Part shown: piece by piece, positions 35,943-43,351 of the stretch
Layout: each line of letters starts with the position of its first letter
How positions within the stretch are numbered: the stretch's first letter is position 1
Origin: Deltaproteobacteria bacterium
Lineage (GTDB): Bacteria; Desulfobacterota; Desulfobacteria; Desulfobacterales; B30-G6
Assembly: GCA_024639645.1 (NCBI GenBank)
Contig: JAHEIB010000003.1
Coordinates: 1-43,351, forward strand
Direction: 5' to 3'
DNA length: 43,351 nt
Notes under the pieces: generated by a model
Told to the model about the DNA's origin: nothing
Seen by the model: only the letters and a program-made list of their open reading frames with translations
The model's database searches: none
Translations under genes and position numbers: made by a program

Positions 35943-38235
35943 GCAGGGCCTCCTGGTCAAGTTCTAAATTGATATGGACAGGCATGGGGTGTTCATATCT
36001 TATCTCAATGGATTGAATCAGTAGCTCGGCAATATCTTGAACAGCAATGCGTTCTTGGATACCGAGGTTCATGATGGCTTTTTGGAGCATCCGTGTGCAA
36101 TAGGGACAGGCCGTGGCGATCACACCGGCACCAGTGTTCAGGGCCTGTTCAATTCGCTGCACTGCCAGTCGGTCATTGGAGGAAGGATCCTGGAATGCGC
36201 CCCCGCCCCCGCCCCCGCAGCAGAGGCTGTTGTTACGATTGTCAGGCATTTCAACAAGGCTGAGACCCGGGATGCCCTTCAAAATACGGCGCGGCGCGTC
36301 GTAAATGCCGTTGTGACGCCCCAGGTAACAGGGATCGTGAAAGGTGACACGGCTTGTTACTTCGAATCTTGGGACCAGATCTCCTTTTGAGACGAGTCGA
36401 TCAAGGAGCACGGTGTAGTGTTCGAATTCCATGTGCGCCCGGGTATTTGCATACGCTTTTCGAAAGGTTTCAAGACAATGGGGTGAGGTCGTGAGGACCC
36501 TTTCAACACCCCGACGCTGAAAAAGCGACATATTCTCATGTGAAAGGTCTGAAAAACGGTCTACAGCACCTAATCGGAAGGCCGGGTCTCCGCAACAACG
36601 CTCTTCTTTTCCAAGGCTGCCAAATCCTACTTTTGCCTGCAGCAGCAGTTTGAGGAGCGCCCGGCCGGCCTGATTGCATGTCTGGGACGGTGTTTCGTCA
36701 TATGCCGTGGTGCAGCACGTGAACAGGCAATAGGTATGTTCCGGTTTGAAATCAGGTATATGGATATCTTCTGACCAGCACAATCGTTGCCCGGGGTCTC
36801 CCCCCCAGGGGTTACCTTTGTCCGTTAGTTGCTGCAAAGGGATTTCGAACGGCGCCGGGGTGTGCCCCTGTATGTTCTGGATTTCCCGGACGGATCTGAT
36901 TACATCGATGAGATGAATTCCCCGGGGGCAGGCGTCCCCGCAGGCATCACAGGTGACGCAGTTCCATGCAGCGTCATCGACACTCTTTACGGTACCGGTA
37001 CCCAGGCCGATTTGGCGAAGAATCTGTCTGGGGCTGTAAGCTGATACCTGATTCCAGGGACAGACAGCGGTACAGGTGCCGCACTGCAAGCAGACCATAA
37101 ACAGCTCTCCAATACGCGTCTTGACGTTTTGCATGTCCACGGAAGAGGGTTTTGCAGCTTTTTCCCGAACGCTTGTCAAAAACAGGGCCAGGGGGCGGTA
37201 GAAGAGGTGGGACCACTTTCCAAAAGGGACCTCGATGACCAGCATGGGCACGGCGATGGCCAGATGGATGACATACATGACATACGTACCCATGGGCCAG
37301 CCGGCCAGGCGCACCATGTGCATGATGATACCGGTCAGGGTGGTCAGAAAAAGGAGGATCAGGAAAAGCCAGTCGGAAAGCTCTGAAAAGCGGTGGAGGG
37401 CCTCTTGTTTTCTGCGTCGGCTCTGGAACATTTCAATGGTAACGATCAGGATGACACCGGTGGCATAGTATCCAAAGAGGCTCGAGAAATGCCAGCTGCT
37501 ATCATCCACCTGAAACCAGCGGATAAATACGATAATCAGGGTCATCATGGTCATGTAGCCGGATACCAGAAGAAAATGTTTCAGCCAGCGGCTTTTGTCC
37601 TCACTGCATTCCCGCCAGCGCTTCTGGGTTGCAAAATGAAGCACAAAGGATTTGGCTTCGGTCAGATAAAGCCGGAAAGGTACGGACGTGTCGCTCATGA
37701 TGAATCGGAACATCCTGAATGCATTTGACAGGAGAAAGAGTGACAGCACAGCCGCCATGCCAAGATCGCCGATTTCGATCCACAGAACCGGCACAAAGGT
37801 ATTGACGGCCACATGATCGGTAATGATGGGGCCGTGAAAAAACCAGAATAGAGCGATGATACCCAGGGCCACCACACCCAGCGCACCCATCTCCCATGTT
37901 TCGTAGAGATAGAATTTTTTGGCGAGACCGGTCCAGTCGTACTGGGTGGTCAACCACCGGCGGGTTGCCATCATGGTTTCTGCGGGTTCGGCACCCCGGG
38001 GACAATCTAAATTGCATTCACCACAATAATAACAGAGCCACGGGACGGGTGACTGGAGCAGCTTGTCTCTTAAACCCAGCTGAAGATAGCGGTATATCTT
38101 TCGAGGGAATGTATCTGTGCCGGTGGAAAGGGGACATGACGCGCTGCAGGTGCCGCATTGCATGCAGATTTCCATGTCTCTGGCCCCGAACTTTGCTACC
38201 TCCTGGTAAAGTTCCGGGTCGATTTCCTTATACAT
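35935..38235 (-). CDS. Membrane HdrC-(6 TM)-HdrD-like fusion protein
   Basis: A 766-aa protein joining three Hdr functions. Residues 1-85 are an HdrC-like ferredoxin domain with CMQCGTCSASCP (25-35) and CYYCGECNLDCP (68-79). Six hydrophobic segments follow at about 117-134, 156-178, 219-239, 253-271, 289-309 and 318-336. A second HdrC-like Fe-S domain has CLQCGTCTAVCP (382-393) and CVTCDACGDACP (426-437). The C-terminus (500-745) is HdrB/HdrD-like with two CCG motifs, CC at 547-548 (RCCGD) and 672-673 (LCCGG), the kind that bind the noncubane clusters of heterodisulfide reductase. GGGAGATG precedes ATG 38235. It is first in the second Hdr operon. It could couple HdrA to the membrane quinone pool; no heme ligands were proven. 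Confidence 0.9.
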   Translation of the reverse strand: MYKEIDPELYQEVAKFGARDMEICMQCGTCSASCPLSTGTDTFPRKIYRYLQLGLRDKLLQSPVPWLCYYCGECNLDCPRGAEPAETMMATRRWLTTQYDWTGLAKKFYLYETWEMGALGVVALGIIALFWFFHGPIITDHVAVNTFVPVLWIEIGDLGMAAVLSLFLLSNAFRMFRFIMSDTSVPFRLYLTEAKSFVLHFATQKRWRECSEDKSRWLKHFLLVSGYMTMMTLIIVFIRWFQVDDSSWHFSSLFGYYATGVILIVTIEMFQSRRRKQEALHRFSELSDWLFLILLFLTTLTGIIMHMVRLAGWPMGTYVMYVIHLAIAVPMLVIEVPFGKWSHLFYRPLALFLTSVREKAAKPSSVDMQNVKTRIGELFMVCLQCGTCTAVCPWNQVSAYSPRQILRQIGLGTGTVKSVDDAAWNCVTCDACGDACPRGIHLIDVIRSVREIQNIQGHTPAPFEIPLQQLTDKGNPWGGDPGQRLCWSEDIHIPDFKPEHTYCLFTCCTTAYDETPSQTCNQAGRALLKLLLQAKVGFGSLGKEERCCGDPAFRLGAVDRFSDLSHENMSLFQRRGVERVLTTSPHCLETFRKAYANTRAHMEFEHYTVLLDRLVSKGDLVPRFEVTSRVTFHDPCYLGRHNGIYDAPRRILKGIPGLSLVEMPDNRNNSLCCGGGGGGAFQDPSSNDRLAVQRIEQALNTGAGVIATACPYCTRMLQKAIMNLGIQERIAVQDIAELLIQSIEIRYEHPMPVHINLELDQEALHA

Positions 38236-38326
38236 GTGATCATCTCCCTAAGCATTTAGAATTTTCAATTGAACCCTTAATTCCTGCAACGGTTCAAACA
38301 TGAAACACGAAGTAATGCAGACTTTT

Positions 38327-38342
38327 TGCATCTGGATATCCA
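38327..38342 (-). promoter_or_regulatory. Possible sigma54-type element upstream of the membrane Hdr gene
   Basis: TGGATATCCAGATGCA on the minus strand keeps the GG-N10-GC spacing of -24/-12 promoters, but the -24 element is poor (TGGATA). It lies between the receiver gene stop and the Hdr operon. Low confidence. Confidence 0.25.
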
Positions 38343-38343
38343 C

Positions 38344-38760
38344 CTATCCATGTTCCAGGGTAGACAAATCCTGAACTGTCGTCAGGAGATCCTCGGTTTC
38401 CAGCGGTTTTTCCATGAACGTATCGGTTAATTCATAGGCTTCACAGTGCCTGTAACCGTATACGTTTTGGCATCTCAGAAACGTGTCTTTATCCAGGTTA
38501 GAGAGCATGATGACCGGTATATGCCTGAGGACCTTGTCCTGCTTGAGGTTTTGATACAGATGGATGCCGCTTTTTCCCGGCATCATCATGTTGAGGATGA
38601 TGACGGATGGATGCTCTGTAATAGCTTTTTTGAACCCGTCTGCCTTGTTGTTCGCCGTAATTGCATTGAATCCGCTGGCGTTCAGGAGATTTATAAGGAA
38701 AATTCTCGTATCTGCCTCATCGTCCACCACAAGGATTTTTTTCACGATTTTTGCAGACAC
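38344..38760 (-). CDS. Single-domain receiver protein with Asn in place of the phospho-acceptor Asp
   Basis: A 138-aa stand-alone receiver domain. The acidic pair is present (ILVVDDEADTR) and the Lys is present (MEKPLE), but the segment that normally reads L-D-x-x-M-P reads VIILNMMMPGKSG, so the phospho-acceptor is Asn (codon AAC). GTG 38760 is chosen because GGGAGG lies 8 nt ahead. An in-frame ATG at 38886 would start inside the sigma54-type promoter at 38870-38885. It probably acts without phosphorylation, for example as a constitutive or decoy partner, or senses something else (inference). It is the first gene behind that promoter, about 110 bp upstream of the Hdr operon on the same strand. 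Confidence 0.85.
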   Translation of the reverse strand: MSAKIVKKILVVDDEADTRIFLINLLNASGFNAITANNKADGFKKAITEHPSVIILNMMMPGKSGIHLYQNLKQDKVLRHIPVIMLSNLDKDTFLRCQNVYGYRHCEAYELTDTFMEKPLETEDLLTTVQDLSTLEHG

Positions 38761-38869
38761 CCCAAAAGCCTCCCGGAAAAAAATGCTTTCGCGTTTGTGG
38801 TCTGTCAGAGAGGAATGTACACAGTGCAATCTCAGACCTTTGTTGCTATTCAGGTTTATCTGATGAATT

Positions 38870-38885
38870 AGCACAGAGCGTGCCA
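38870..38885 (-). promoter_or_regulatory. Sigma54 (-24/-12) promoter of the receiver gene and probably the second Hdr locus
   Basis: On the minus strand TGGCACGCTCTGTGCT matches the consensus TGGCACG-N4-TTGCW at all but one core position, with the invariant GG and GC exactly 10 bp apart. It lies 110 bp before GTG 38760. A sigma54 activator gene lies directly upstream on the same strand. Confidence 0.7.
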
Positions 38886-38957
38886 AACTTATAATGATAT
38901 ATAACTTACAGAAATAATTGGTATAAAATGAATATTTCCCATCAGGTCATACCCTGC

Positions 38958-38998
38958 TACATCACATATGTTGCAATAAACGCAACATATGTGATGTA
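38958..38998. promoter_or_regulatory. Perfect 17-bp palindrome, candidate enhancer site for the sigma54 activator
   Basis: TACATCACATATGTTGC and its exact inverse flank a 7-nt spacer AATAAAC. It lies 73-113 bp upstream of the -24 element, a usual distance for an upstream activating sequence. Also possibly a hairpin terminator of the activator gene transcript, but no T-run follows. Confidence 0.6.
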
Positions 38999-39034
38999 AC
39001 TTATTAATAATATGATTTAAAAATTTCCTGAAAC

Positions 39035-39057
39035 ATATTGCAACGTAAGTGCAACAT
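39035..39057. promoter_or_regulatory. Second dyad related to the palindrome
   Basis: ATATTGC-N9-GCAACAT shares its GCAACAT half-site with 38982-38988 and contains TTGCA-N7-TGCAA. A second, weaker activator site is plausible. Confidence 0.4.
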
Positions 39058-39073
39058 TGATGCAGCGTTGTGA

Positions 39074-39202
39074 TGCTTTCAAAGCAAGGCACCGGATGTA
39101 ACAAAGGGTGCCAGCGAGCGCATCATTGATATATATGGTTCTTTTACAGAGATCAGGCGGGATGTCCTGGCGGAGTTGTATTTACGAACAGGGAAAAAGT
39201 AG
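39074..39202 (+). pseudogene. Possible C-terminal gene remnant
   Basis: A 42-codon open stretch without a start codon, ending TAG 39200-39202, reads as a plausible helical protein tail (ASERIIDIYGSFTEI, then RRDVLAELYLRTGKK). No ribosome-binding site, start or family could be identified. It may be chance. Confidence 0.2.
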
Positions 39203-39584
39203 GGTCCGAGGGGAATAGGCTTTGTCAGAATAGCATTCCTAAATTGCTTCGACAAATAAGGTCAAACGACCGCTCGAACTTGCAAATAAGCGCTCGTAAG
39301 GAACGCACGTGCCAAGGTATTAAAATACGATTGTCTGGTTAACAGATCTGGATTGTAATAAATTGAAGCGTACCCTGAAGCAAGCTGCAGTGAATGCTCT
39401 GCCTGACGGCAGTGCTATGCATCTCGATAATGATTTTATCTATTTGATCTGCTCGCTGACACCGCAGCAAACCTCGGGGTTAGCGCTCGCTGTTTCGGTT
39501 CAACAACGGACGAATGGGGATCTCATTGGCTATTTTGTTCCTGCCTGGCATCGTTGCGCTCTCCATGAGCATTAAATGATAAGT

Positions 39585-39645
39585 TTTAAGCATTATGCTG
39601 CGTATCGTTTAATGATCAAAGCTTATCGCCGAAGCAGCTAAAGTA
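39585..39645. repeat. TAAGC/AGC palindromic repeat at the end of the sigma54 activator gene
   Basis: GATAAGTTTTAAGC ... AAAGCTTATCGCCGAAGCAGCTA. The activator stop codon TAG (39638-39640) is the first triplet of TAGCTGCTTCGG on the minus strand, so the stop is again formed by the repeat. Confidence 0.45.
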
Positions 39646-41371
39646 GGTGATACCGCTTCATCTTTCGCCATAGGGTGGTGCGATCCATATTTAAAGTACG
39701 GGCTGTTTCTTTTCGGTTTCCGCCCTGCTGTTTTAAGACCTGGATGATTTTTTGGCGTTCTATTGAGGCTGATGCATCAGCACTAAGATCGGAGAGCGCT
39801 GTTTGCATATCCGATGCCGGGGAAGAGAACTGAACGTGCTCGGGCAGGTGTTCGGGTAGAATTTCCTGTTCCTGACTGATAATCAGGGCGTGCTCGAGAA
39901 TGTTTTCAAGTTCCCTCACGTTGCCGGGATAATCAAACTTGAGAAGTATTTCCAGGGTGGATTTTGAAATATTCACCGGGTGGTTGCCCCTGGCGGCACA
40001 GAGCCGTCTCAGTATATGCCGTAACAGCAGGGGTAGGTCTATCTTGCGGTCCTTCAGTGTCGGGAGTCTAAGTCTGAAAACATTCAACCGATAAAAAAGA
40101 TCTTCTCGGAACAATCCGTTTTCTACCAGCTTGTCGAGTTTTCTATTGCTGGCAGATAAAATTCGCACATCGACTTTACGGGTATGGCGACTCCCCAGTG
40201 GATAAAACTCCCTGTCTTCCAGTACCCTCAATAGTTTTGCCTGAAGTGACAAAGGCAGATCACCGATTTCGTCCAGGAAAATAGAGCCGCCATCCGCTTC
40301 GTTGAATCGTCCGGGTTTGTCCCGATCGGCGCCTGTAAATGCGCCTTTGACGTATCCGAACATCTCAGATTCCAGCAGGTTGTCCGGAATGGCGGCGCAG
40401 TTGACCTTGACAAAGGGGCAGGATGCCCGTTGGCTGGAAGAGTGGATGACCTTTGCCAGAAGGTCTTTGCCGGTTCCCGTGGGCCCTTCAATGAGGATGG
40501 TCGCGTCGGTTCCGGCAATAACGGATACGGTTTCAAACACTTTCTGCATCTCAGGGCTCTTGCCGATCATATCGTGGAAGGTGTATCGGTCGCTGATAAC
40601 CTGATCCAACTGGTGTTCGAGGGTAAGGTCGTGAAAAGTGGCCAGCCCACCGACGATGGCGTCTTTTTCGTTTTTCAGGGCAATGATATTGGCTCTGACG
40701 GGAACCTTTTCACCGGCGTTGGAAATGATTTCTCCCTGCCGGATGCTCTGCTTGATTCCTTTTTTGATGGATTCTTTCAAGAGGAAGAGATCGTTGGTTC
40801 CGTCGTTTCCGAAAATAGTTGAACAGGATTTTCCCAGGACCTGGCGTCGGTCATAACCGGATATTTTCTCGGCTTTGTTATTGAAAAAGGTTATGTAGCC
40901 CCCTCGGTTGACCGTAAAAATACCCACATCGAGATTGTCCAGGATTATTTTCAGGCTGCGCTCCTCATAATGAATGCGGTCGATGAGGTCCGCGATGGGG
41001 GAATGGTCCTGGAGAATCGTGAGACAGCCGGCCAGTTGATAACTTGCATCATAAATCGGGATAGCCATCCGTGTTAGCAAGCGTGCCGTTTCATTCTCAT
41101 TGATGATTTCCACCTCCGGCTCGTCTGTGACGGCATTGCTGTTCCCCTTCAGAAGGCAGGTGGTCATGCAGGGAACACCGGTGAAGATATCACGGCAATC
41201 TTTCTCTTTGACATCATTTTCTTTCAAACCCATGAGCGCCTGGGCCGTCAGGTTCATGGACTTTACCTTCCGGCCGAGATCCACAGTAAAGGCACCGACG
41301 CCGAGTTCATCGAGGATTGCCAGGGATTGATCGCTCCGGATGACATCTATTCTTTTATGATCTAAAGACAT
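39638..41371 (-). CDS. Sigma54-dependent transcriptional activator (PAS-PAS-AAA+-Fis)
   Basis: A 577-aa enhancer-binding protein that opens sigma54 promoters by ATP hydrolysis. There is no receiver domain. Two PAS-like sensor domains occupy about 12-125 and 135-250, the first with Cys59, Cys68 and Cys72 ([15 protein letters not shown]), suggesting a redox or metal-responsive site. The AAA+ domain starts at 268 ([11 protein letters not shown]) with Walker A GPTGTGKD (296-303), the sigma54-contacting GAFTGA loop (343-348) and Walker B SIFLDE (363-368). The C-terminal helix-turn-helix is at about 548-577 ([20 protein letters not shown]). GGAG lies 8 nt before ATG 41371. A -24/-12 promoter and palindromic sites lie immediately downstream, making the Hdr locus its likely target (inference). 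Confidence 0.95.
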   Translation of the reverse strand: MSLDHKRIDVIRSDQSLAILDELGVGAFTVDLGRKVKSMNLTAQALMGLKENDVKEKDCRDIFTGVPCMTTCLLKGNSNAVTDEPEVEIINENETARLLTRMAIPIYDASYQLAGCLTILQDHSPIADLIDRIHYEERSLKIILDNLDVGIFTVNRGGYITFFNNKAEKISGYDRRQVLGKSCSTIFGNDGTNDLFLLKESIKKGIKQSIRQGEIISNAGEKVPVRANIIALKNEKDAIVGGLATFHDLTLEHQLDQVISDRYTFHDMIGKSPEMQKVFETVSVIAGTDATILIEGPTGTGKDLLAKVIHSSSQRASCPFVKVNCAAIPDNLLESEMFGYVKGAFTGADRDKPGRFNEADGGSIFLDEIGDLPLSLQAKLLRVLEDREFYPLGSRHTRKVDVRILSASNRKLDKLVENGLFREDLFYRLNVFRLRLPTLKDRKIDLPLLLRHILRRLCAARGNHPVNISKSTLEILLKFDYPGNVRELENILEHALIISQEQEILPEHLPEHVQFSSPASDMQTALSDLSADASASIERQKIIQVLKQQGGNRKETARTLNMDRTTLWRKMKRYHLL

Positions 41372-41399
41372 TTGGAAACTCCGATAAAATTGCTTCGCA

Positions 41400-41445
41400 T
41401 TATTAGCTCATAGCTGATAGCCCGCTACGAGCTAGCAGCTATCAG
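41400..41445. repeat. AGC-type palindromic repeat at the end of the REC-histidine kinase gene
   Basis: TTAGCTCATAGCTGATAGC and GCTAGCAGCTATCAG form an imperfect hairpin. The last three codons and the stop (TAG 41432-41434) of the kinase lie inside it. Confidence 0.5.
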
Positions 41446-42583
41446 TCACCGGCAGTCGGATGATAAATGTCGTGCCTTTTCCCGGCCTGCTCTTAACCTC
41501 GATCCGGCCGTTGTGGTGATCGATAATACCATACACTGTCGAGAGCCCCAGACCCACGCCGTAGCCTTCCTGTTTGGTGGTGAAAAAAGGCTCGAATATA
41601 TGCGGCAGATTGTCTTCCGGGATTCCGACACCTGTGTCCGTAATCGTGATGGTCACATGGGTCTTGTCCGTATGATATTGGCTGTCAATATGTAGGGCTC
41701 CTCCCTCTGGCATGGCGTCGATGGCATTGAAAATCAGGTTGATGATGCACTGCTGCAGCTGATTGGCGTCCCCCTGGATGTCGGGAAAGTTCGGTTGAAA
41801 GGCGGTGGTCAAAACAATGTCCTGCAACGCGAGTTTGTGTTGGCTCAAGGATGTGCATTTATTGAGTAGTTCCTGTATGCGAACAGGGCCCATGGCTGGT
41901 GGTGATTTTCTGGAAAAAGCCAGGAGGTTGGAAACAATCTGTGAACACCGTTCTGTTTCGGATTCCACAAGTTCCAGGTATTGTTTGAATTTATTTATTT
42001 TTACTTCTTTCAAAGGGTGTTTTTCTATGATTTTGGACATGAGCCTAATATAATTGAGAATACCTGAGAGGGGATTATTGATTTCGTGAACCACGCTGGC
42101 TGCCAGCCTTCCAAGGGACATCATTTTATCCTGGTGAAGAATCTGGGCCTGGTCCGCAGCCTGTTTTTCAAGGAATTTTGTGTAATCCTGTAGTTTTTTG
42201 CGGGATGTGTAACGTTGTTTTGCGCGTTTCAGAGACAGGTGCAGGGCATGGTCGCTGATGGGTTTGGTGATAAAATCGGAGGCATCAAGTTGAAGGGCCT
42301 GGATGGCGAGATCCATTTCTGCAAAAGCGGTACAGACGATCACCTCGATGTCCGGATCGAGAACCTTTACGGCCTCCAGAACCTCGAGGCCGCTCATCCC
42401 CGGCATCCGGATATCCGTGATAACAATCCTGGGAGATACCTTGCGGCACAGGTCGAGACCGCTTGTTCCATCCGGAGCGGTTGTTACCTGGTAGCCTTTA
42501 TCGCTCAGGGTGAGGCACATGACATCCAGAATGTCTTTTTCATCGTCGATGACAAGAATGTGCCAGTCGGAATGATCAGACAT
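41432..42583 (-). CDS. REC-histidine kinase (receiver at N-terminus)
   Basis: A 383-aa cytoplasmic protein. The receiver has LVIDDEKD and phospho-acceptor Asp57 (VITDIRMPGMSG), with Lys107 in TKP. A coiled linker precedes the H-box with His166 (SVVHEINNPLSGILN), then an ATPase with DTGVGIPEDN and GYGVGLGLSTVYG. ATG 42583 is preferred over ATG 42628 because GGAGGAAAG lies 8 nt ahead. The receiver plus linker closely resemble the protein at 23539-24672 (for example DFITKPI and the SLKR linker), while the H-boxes differ. It lies 60 bp upstream of the sigma54 activator, so it may share its message. Its phosphotransfer partner is not obvious, because the activator lacks a receiver. Confidence 0.92.
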   Translation of the reverse strand: MSDHSDWHILVIDDEKDILDVMCLTLSDKGYQVTTAPDGTSGLDLCRKVSPRIVITDIRMPGMSGLEVLEAVKVLDPDIEVIVCTAFAEMDLAIQALQLDASDFITKPISDHALHLSLKRAKQRYTSRKKLQDYTKFLEKQAADQAQILHQDKMMSLGRLAASVVHEINNPLSGILNYIRLMSKIIEKHPLKEVKINKFKQYLELVESETERCSQIVSNLLAFSRKSPPAMGPVRIQELLNKCTSLSQHKLALQDIVLTTAFQPNFPDIQGDANQLQQCIINLIFNAIDAMPEGGALHIDSQYHTDKTHVTITITDTGVGIPEDNLPHIFEPFFTTKQEGYGVGLGLSTVYGIIDHHNGRIEVKSRPGKGTTFIIRLPVTDSC

Positions 42584-42680
42584 AATTTCTTTCCTCCGGT
42601 TTCCCGGTCCTGTCAGATCGGTGCACATGCGCTTTAAACTTGAAACATTTGGTTAAAGGTATTGTATGCCAGGGGTATTG

Positions 42681-43351
42681 TCAAGAAAGCCTGCCCTGAT
42701 GCGTGTCCCGGCGTTCCAGTTCCCTTTGAATCCGAGACAGGGTTCCCATTTTATCCAGGGACCAGTGAGGCGCGACCAGTTCGTGCGGGTGCGGGTCACT
42801 GGTCAGTCTTTGAACGATCATGTCTTCGGGAATCCGCTCCAGAAAATCACAAACCAGATCCACATAGGCGGTCTGTGTCAGGCAACGGTAAGATCCCTTT
42901 TGGAGCAGGGTTTCGAGCCGGGTGCCCTTGATGACATAGAGTAGATGGAGCTTGATGCCGTGGATGCCCAGTTGTGAAATAAATTTAGCTGTCTGGTGCA
43001 CGTGGTCAGTGGTTTCACCCGGCAGCCCCAGGATGACATGCGCACACATCTGAATACCTCTGTTTTGGGTTTTCTCAACCGCTTTCGCAAAACAGGCTGC
43101 ATCGTGTCCCCGATTGATCAGGGCCAGCGTGCTGTCATGGGCTGATTGAAGCCCGTATTCGACCCAGACAAGGCTCTTGCCTGCAATTTCCTGGAGTAGG
43201 GCCAGTTTTTCCTGGTCGATGCAGTCCGGCCGGGTTCCAATAGAGATACCCACGATACCATCTACGCTGATGGCTTCCTCATAGAGATGCCTCAGGCTTT
43301 CAACAGGGGCATACGTGTTGCTGAACGACTGAAAATAGGCCAAAAACTTCT
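42681..43351 (-). CDS. YhcC-like radical SAM protein (TIGR01212 type), 5'-truncated by window edge
   Basis: C-terminal 223 codons of a radical SAM family protein; the Cx3Cx2C cluster motif and start lie beyond the right edge. Visible landmarks include FLAYFQSFSNTYAP, GISIGTRPDCI, WVEYGLQSAHD, HVILGLPGETTDH, GIKLHLLYVIKGTRLE and a C-terminal PHWSLDKMGTL, all characteristic of the YhcC group. The open frame continues to base 43351, so the TTG at 43343 is not a real start. Members have been associated with tRNA or small-molecule modification, but function is unsettled. Its stop lies 97 bp upstream of no supported gene; the next gene on the same strand begins at 42583. Confidence 0.9.
   Translation of the reverse strand, partial: KFLAYFQSFSNTYAPVESLRHLYEEAISVDGIVGISIGTRPDCIDQEKLALLQEIAGKSLVWVEYGLQSAHDSTLALINRGHDAACFAKAVEKTQNRGIQMCAHVILGLPGETTDHVHQTAKFISQLGIHGIKLHLLYVIKGTRLETLLQKGSYRCLTQTAYVDLVCDFLERIPEDMIVQRLTSDPHPHELVAPHWSLDKMGTLSRIQRELERRDTHQGRLS

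Larger units (their letters stand above)
38761..39637. other. Regulatory intergenic region between the sigma54 activator gene and the receiver gene
   Basis: It holds the -24/-12 promoter (38870-38885), a 17-bp palindrome (38958-38998) and a related dyad (39035-39057). An unlabelled open stretch at 39074-39202 could be a gene remnant. The sequence from 39203 to 39580 is mixed, with no supported gene; the 70-codon frame at 39363-39575 begins with TTG and lacks a ribosome-binding site. An AGC/TAAGC repeat lies at 39585-39645. Confidence 0.5.

Noticed and set aside
38941-39060. CRISPR-like repeats from the GCAACAT motifs
   Set aside because: Only two to three irregular copies, no regular spacers; better explained as dyad binding sites.
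39363-39575. 70-codon plus-strand frame in the long intergenic region
   Set aside because: Starts with TTG, has no ribosome-binding site and no family resemblance.

Overview
The window reads as the chromosome of a strictly anaerobic, sulfate-reducing bacterium, most likely Desulfobacterota (Desulfobacteraceae-like). This rests on an authentic DsrC with both C-terminal cysteines, a siroheme decarboxylase subunit of the alternative heme pathway, a single-chain pyruvate:ferredoxin oxidoreductase, a class I Fe-S fumarase, and two large heterodisulfide-reductase (Hdr) type electron-transfer loci. Both window edges cut genes: a family 5 solute-binding protein on the left and a YhcC-like radical SAM protein on the right. 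No rRNA, tRNA, CRISPR array or insertion sequence was seen.

Layout. Positions 1-9521 hold ordinary housekeeping genes: solute-binding protein, Hsp20, fumarase, pyruvate:ferredoxin oxidoreductase, a hotdog thioesterase and a YkgJ-type cysteine-cluster protein. At 9562-13701 (minus strand) a tight operon joins siroheme decarboxylase AhbA, a hybrid histidine kinase and a nitrilase-family amidohydrolase, followed by YjbQ. At 14322-21452 (minus) lies hdrA-flxD-flxC-flxB-flxA, then dsrC under its own promoter. In both hdrA and flxD an in-frame TGA sits exactly where the paralogues in this same window have cysteine, and a SECIS-like hairpin follows each. Both are best read as selenoproteins, which an ordinary ORF search splits or truncates. 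miaA and a small secreted OB-fold-like protein (plus strand) separate this from the second locus.

The second locus (23539-38235, minus) is transcribed in this order: a membrane HdrC-(6 TM)-HdrD fusion, an HdrA carrying an inserted GltD-like NAD(P)H module, a cysteine-type MvhD, an FrhB/FdhB-like Fe-S protein, an HdrA with a response-regulator receiver (REC) domain inserted in it, a membrane histidine kinase with CxxCH-type heme motifs in its periplasmic sensor, and a REC-histidine kinase. Upstream (38344-42583) sit a small receiver protein whose phospho-acceptor Asp is Asn, a PAS-AAA+-Fis sigma54 activator and a second REC-histidine kinase. A good -24/-12 promoter and a perfect 17-bp palindrome lie in front of the receiver gene.

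Taken together, locus 1 looks like a soluble Flx-Hdr bifurcating module aimed at DsrC. Locus 2 looks like a membrane-connected Hdr system with its own signalling proteins, one signalling domain being built into the HdrA subunit itself. A family of short palindromic and G-rich repeats begins at or directly after the stop codons of many of these genes, and one copy is read in frame inside the REC-HdrA gene.
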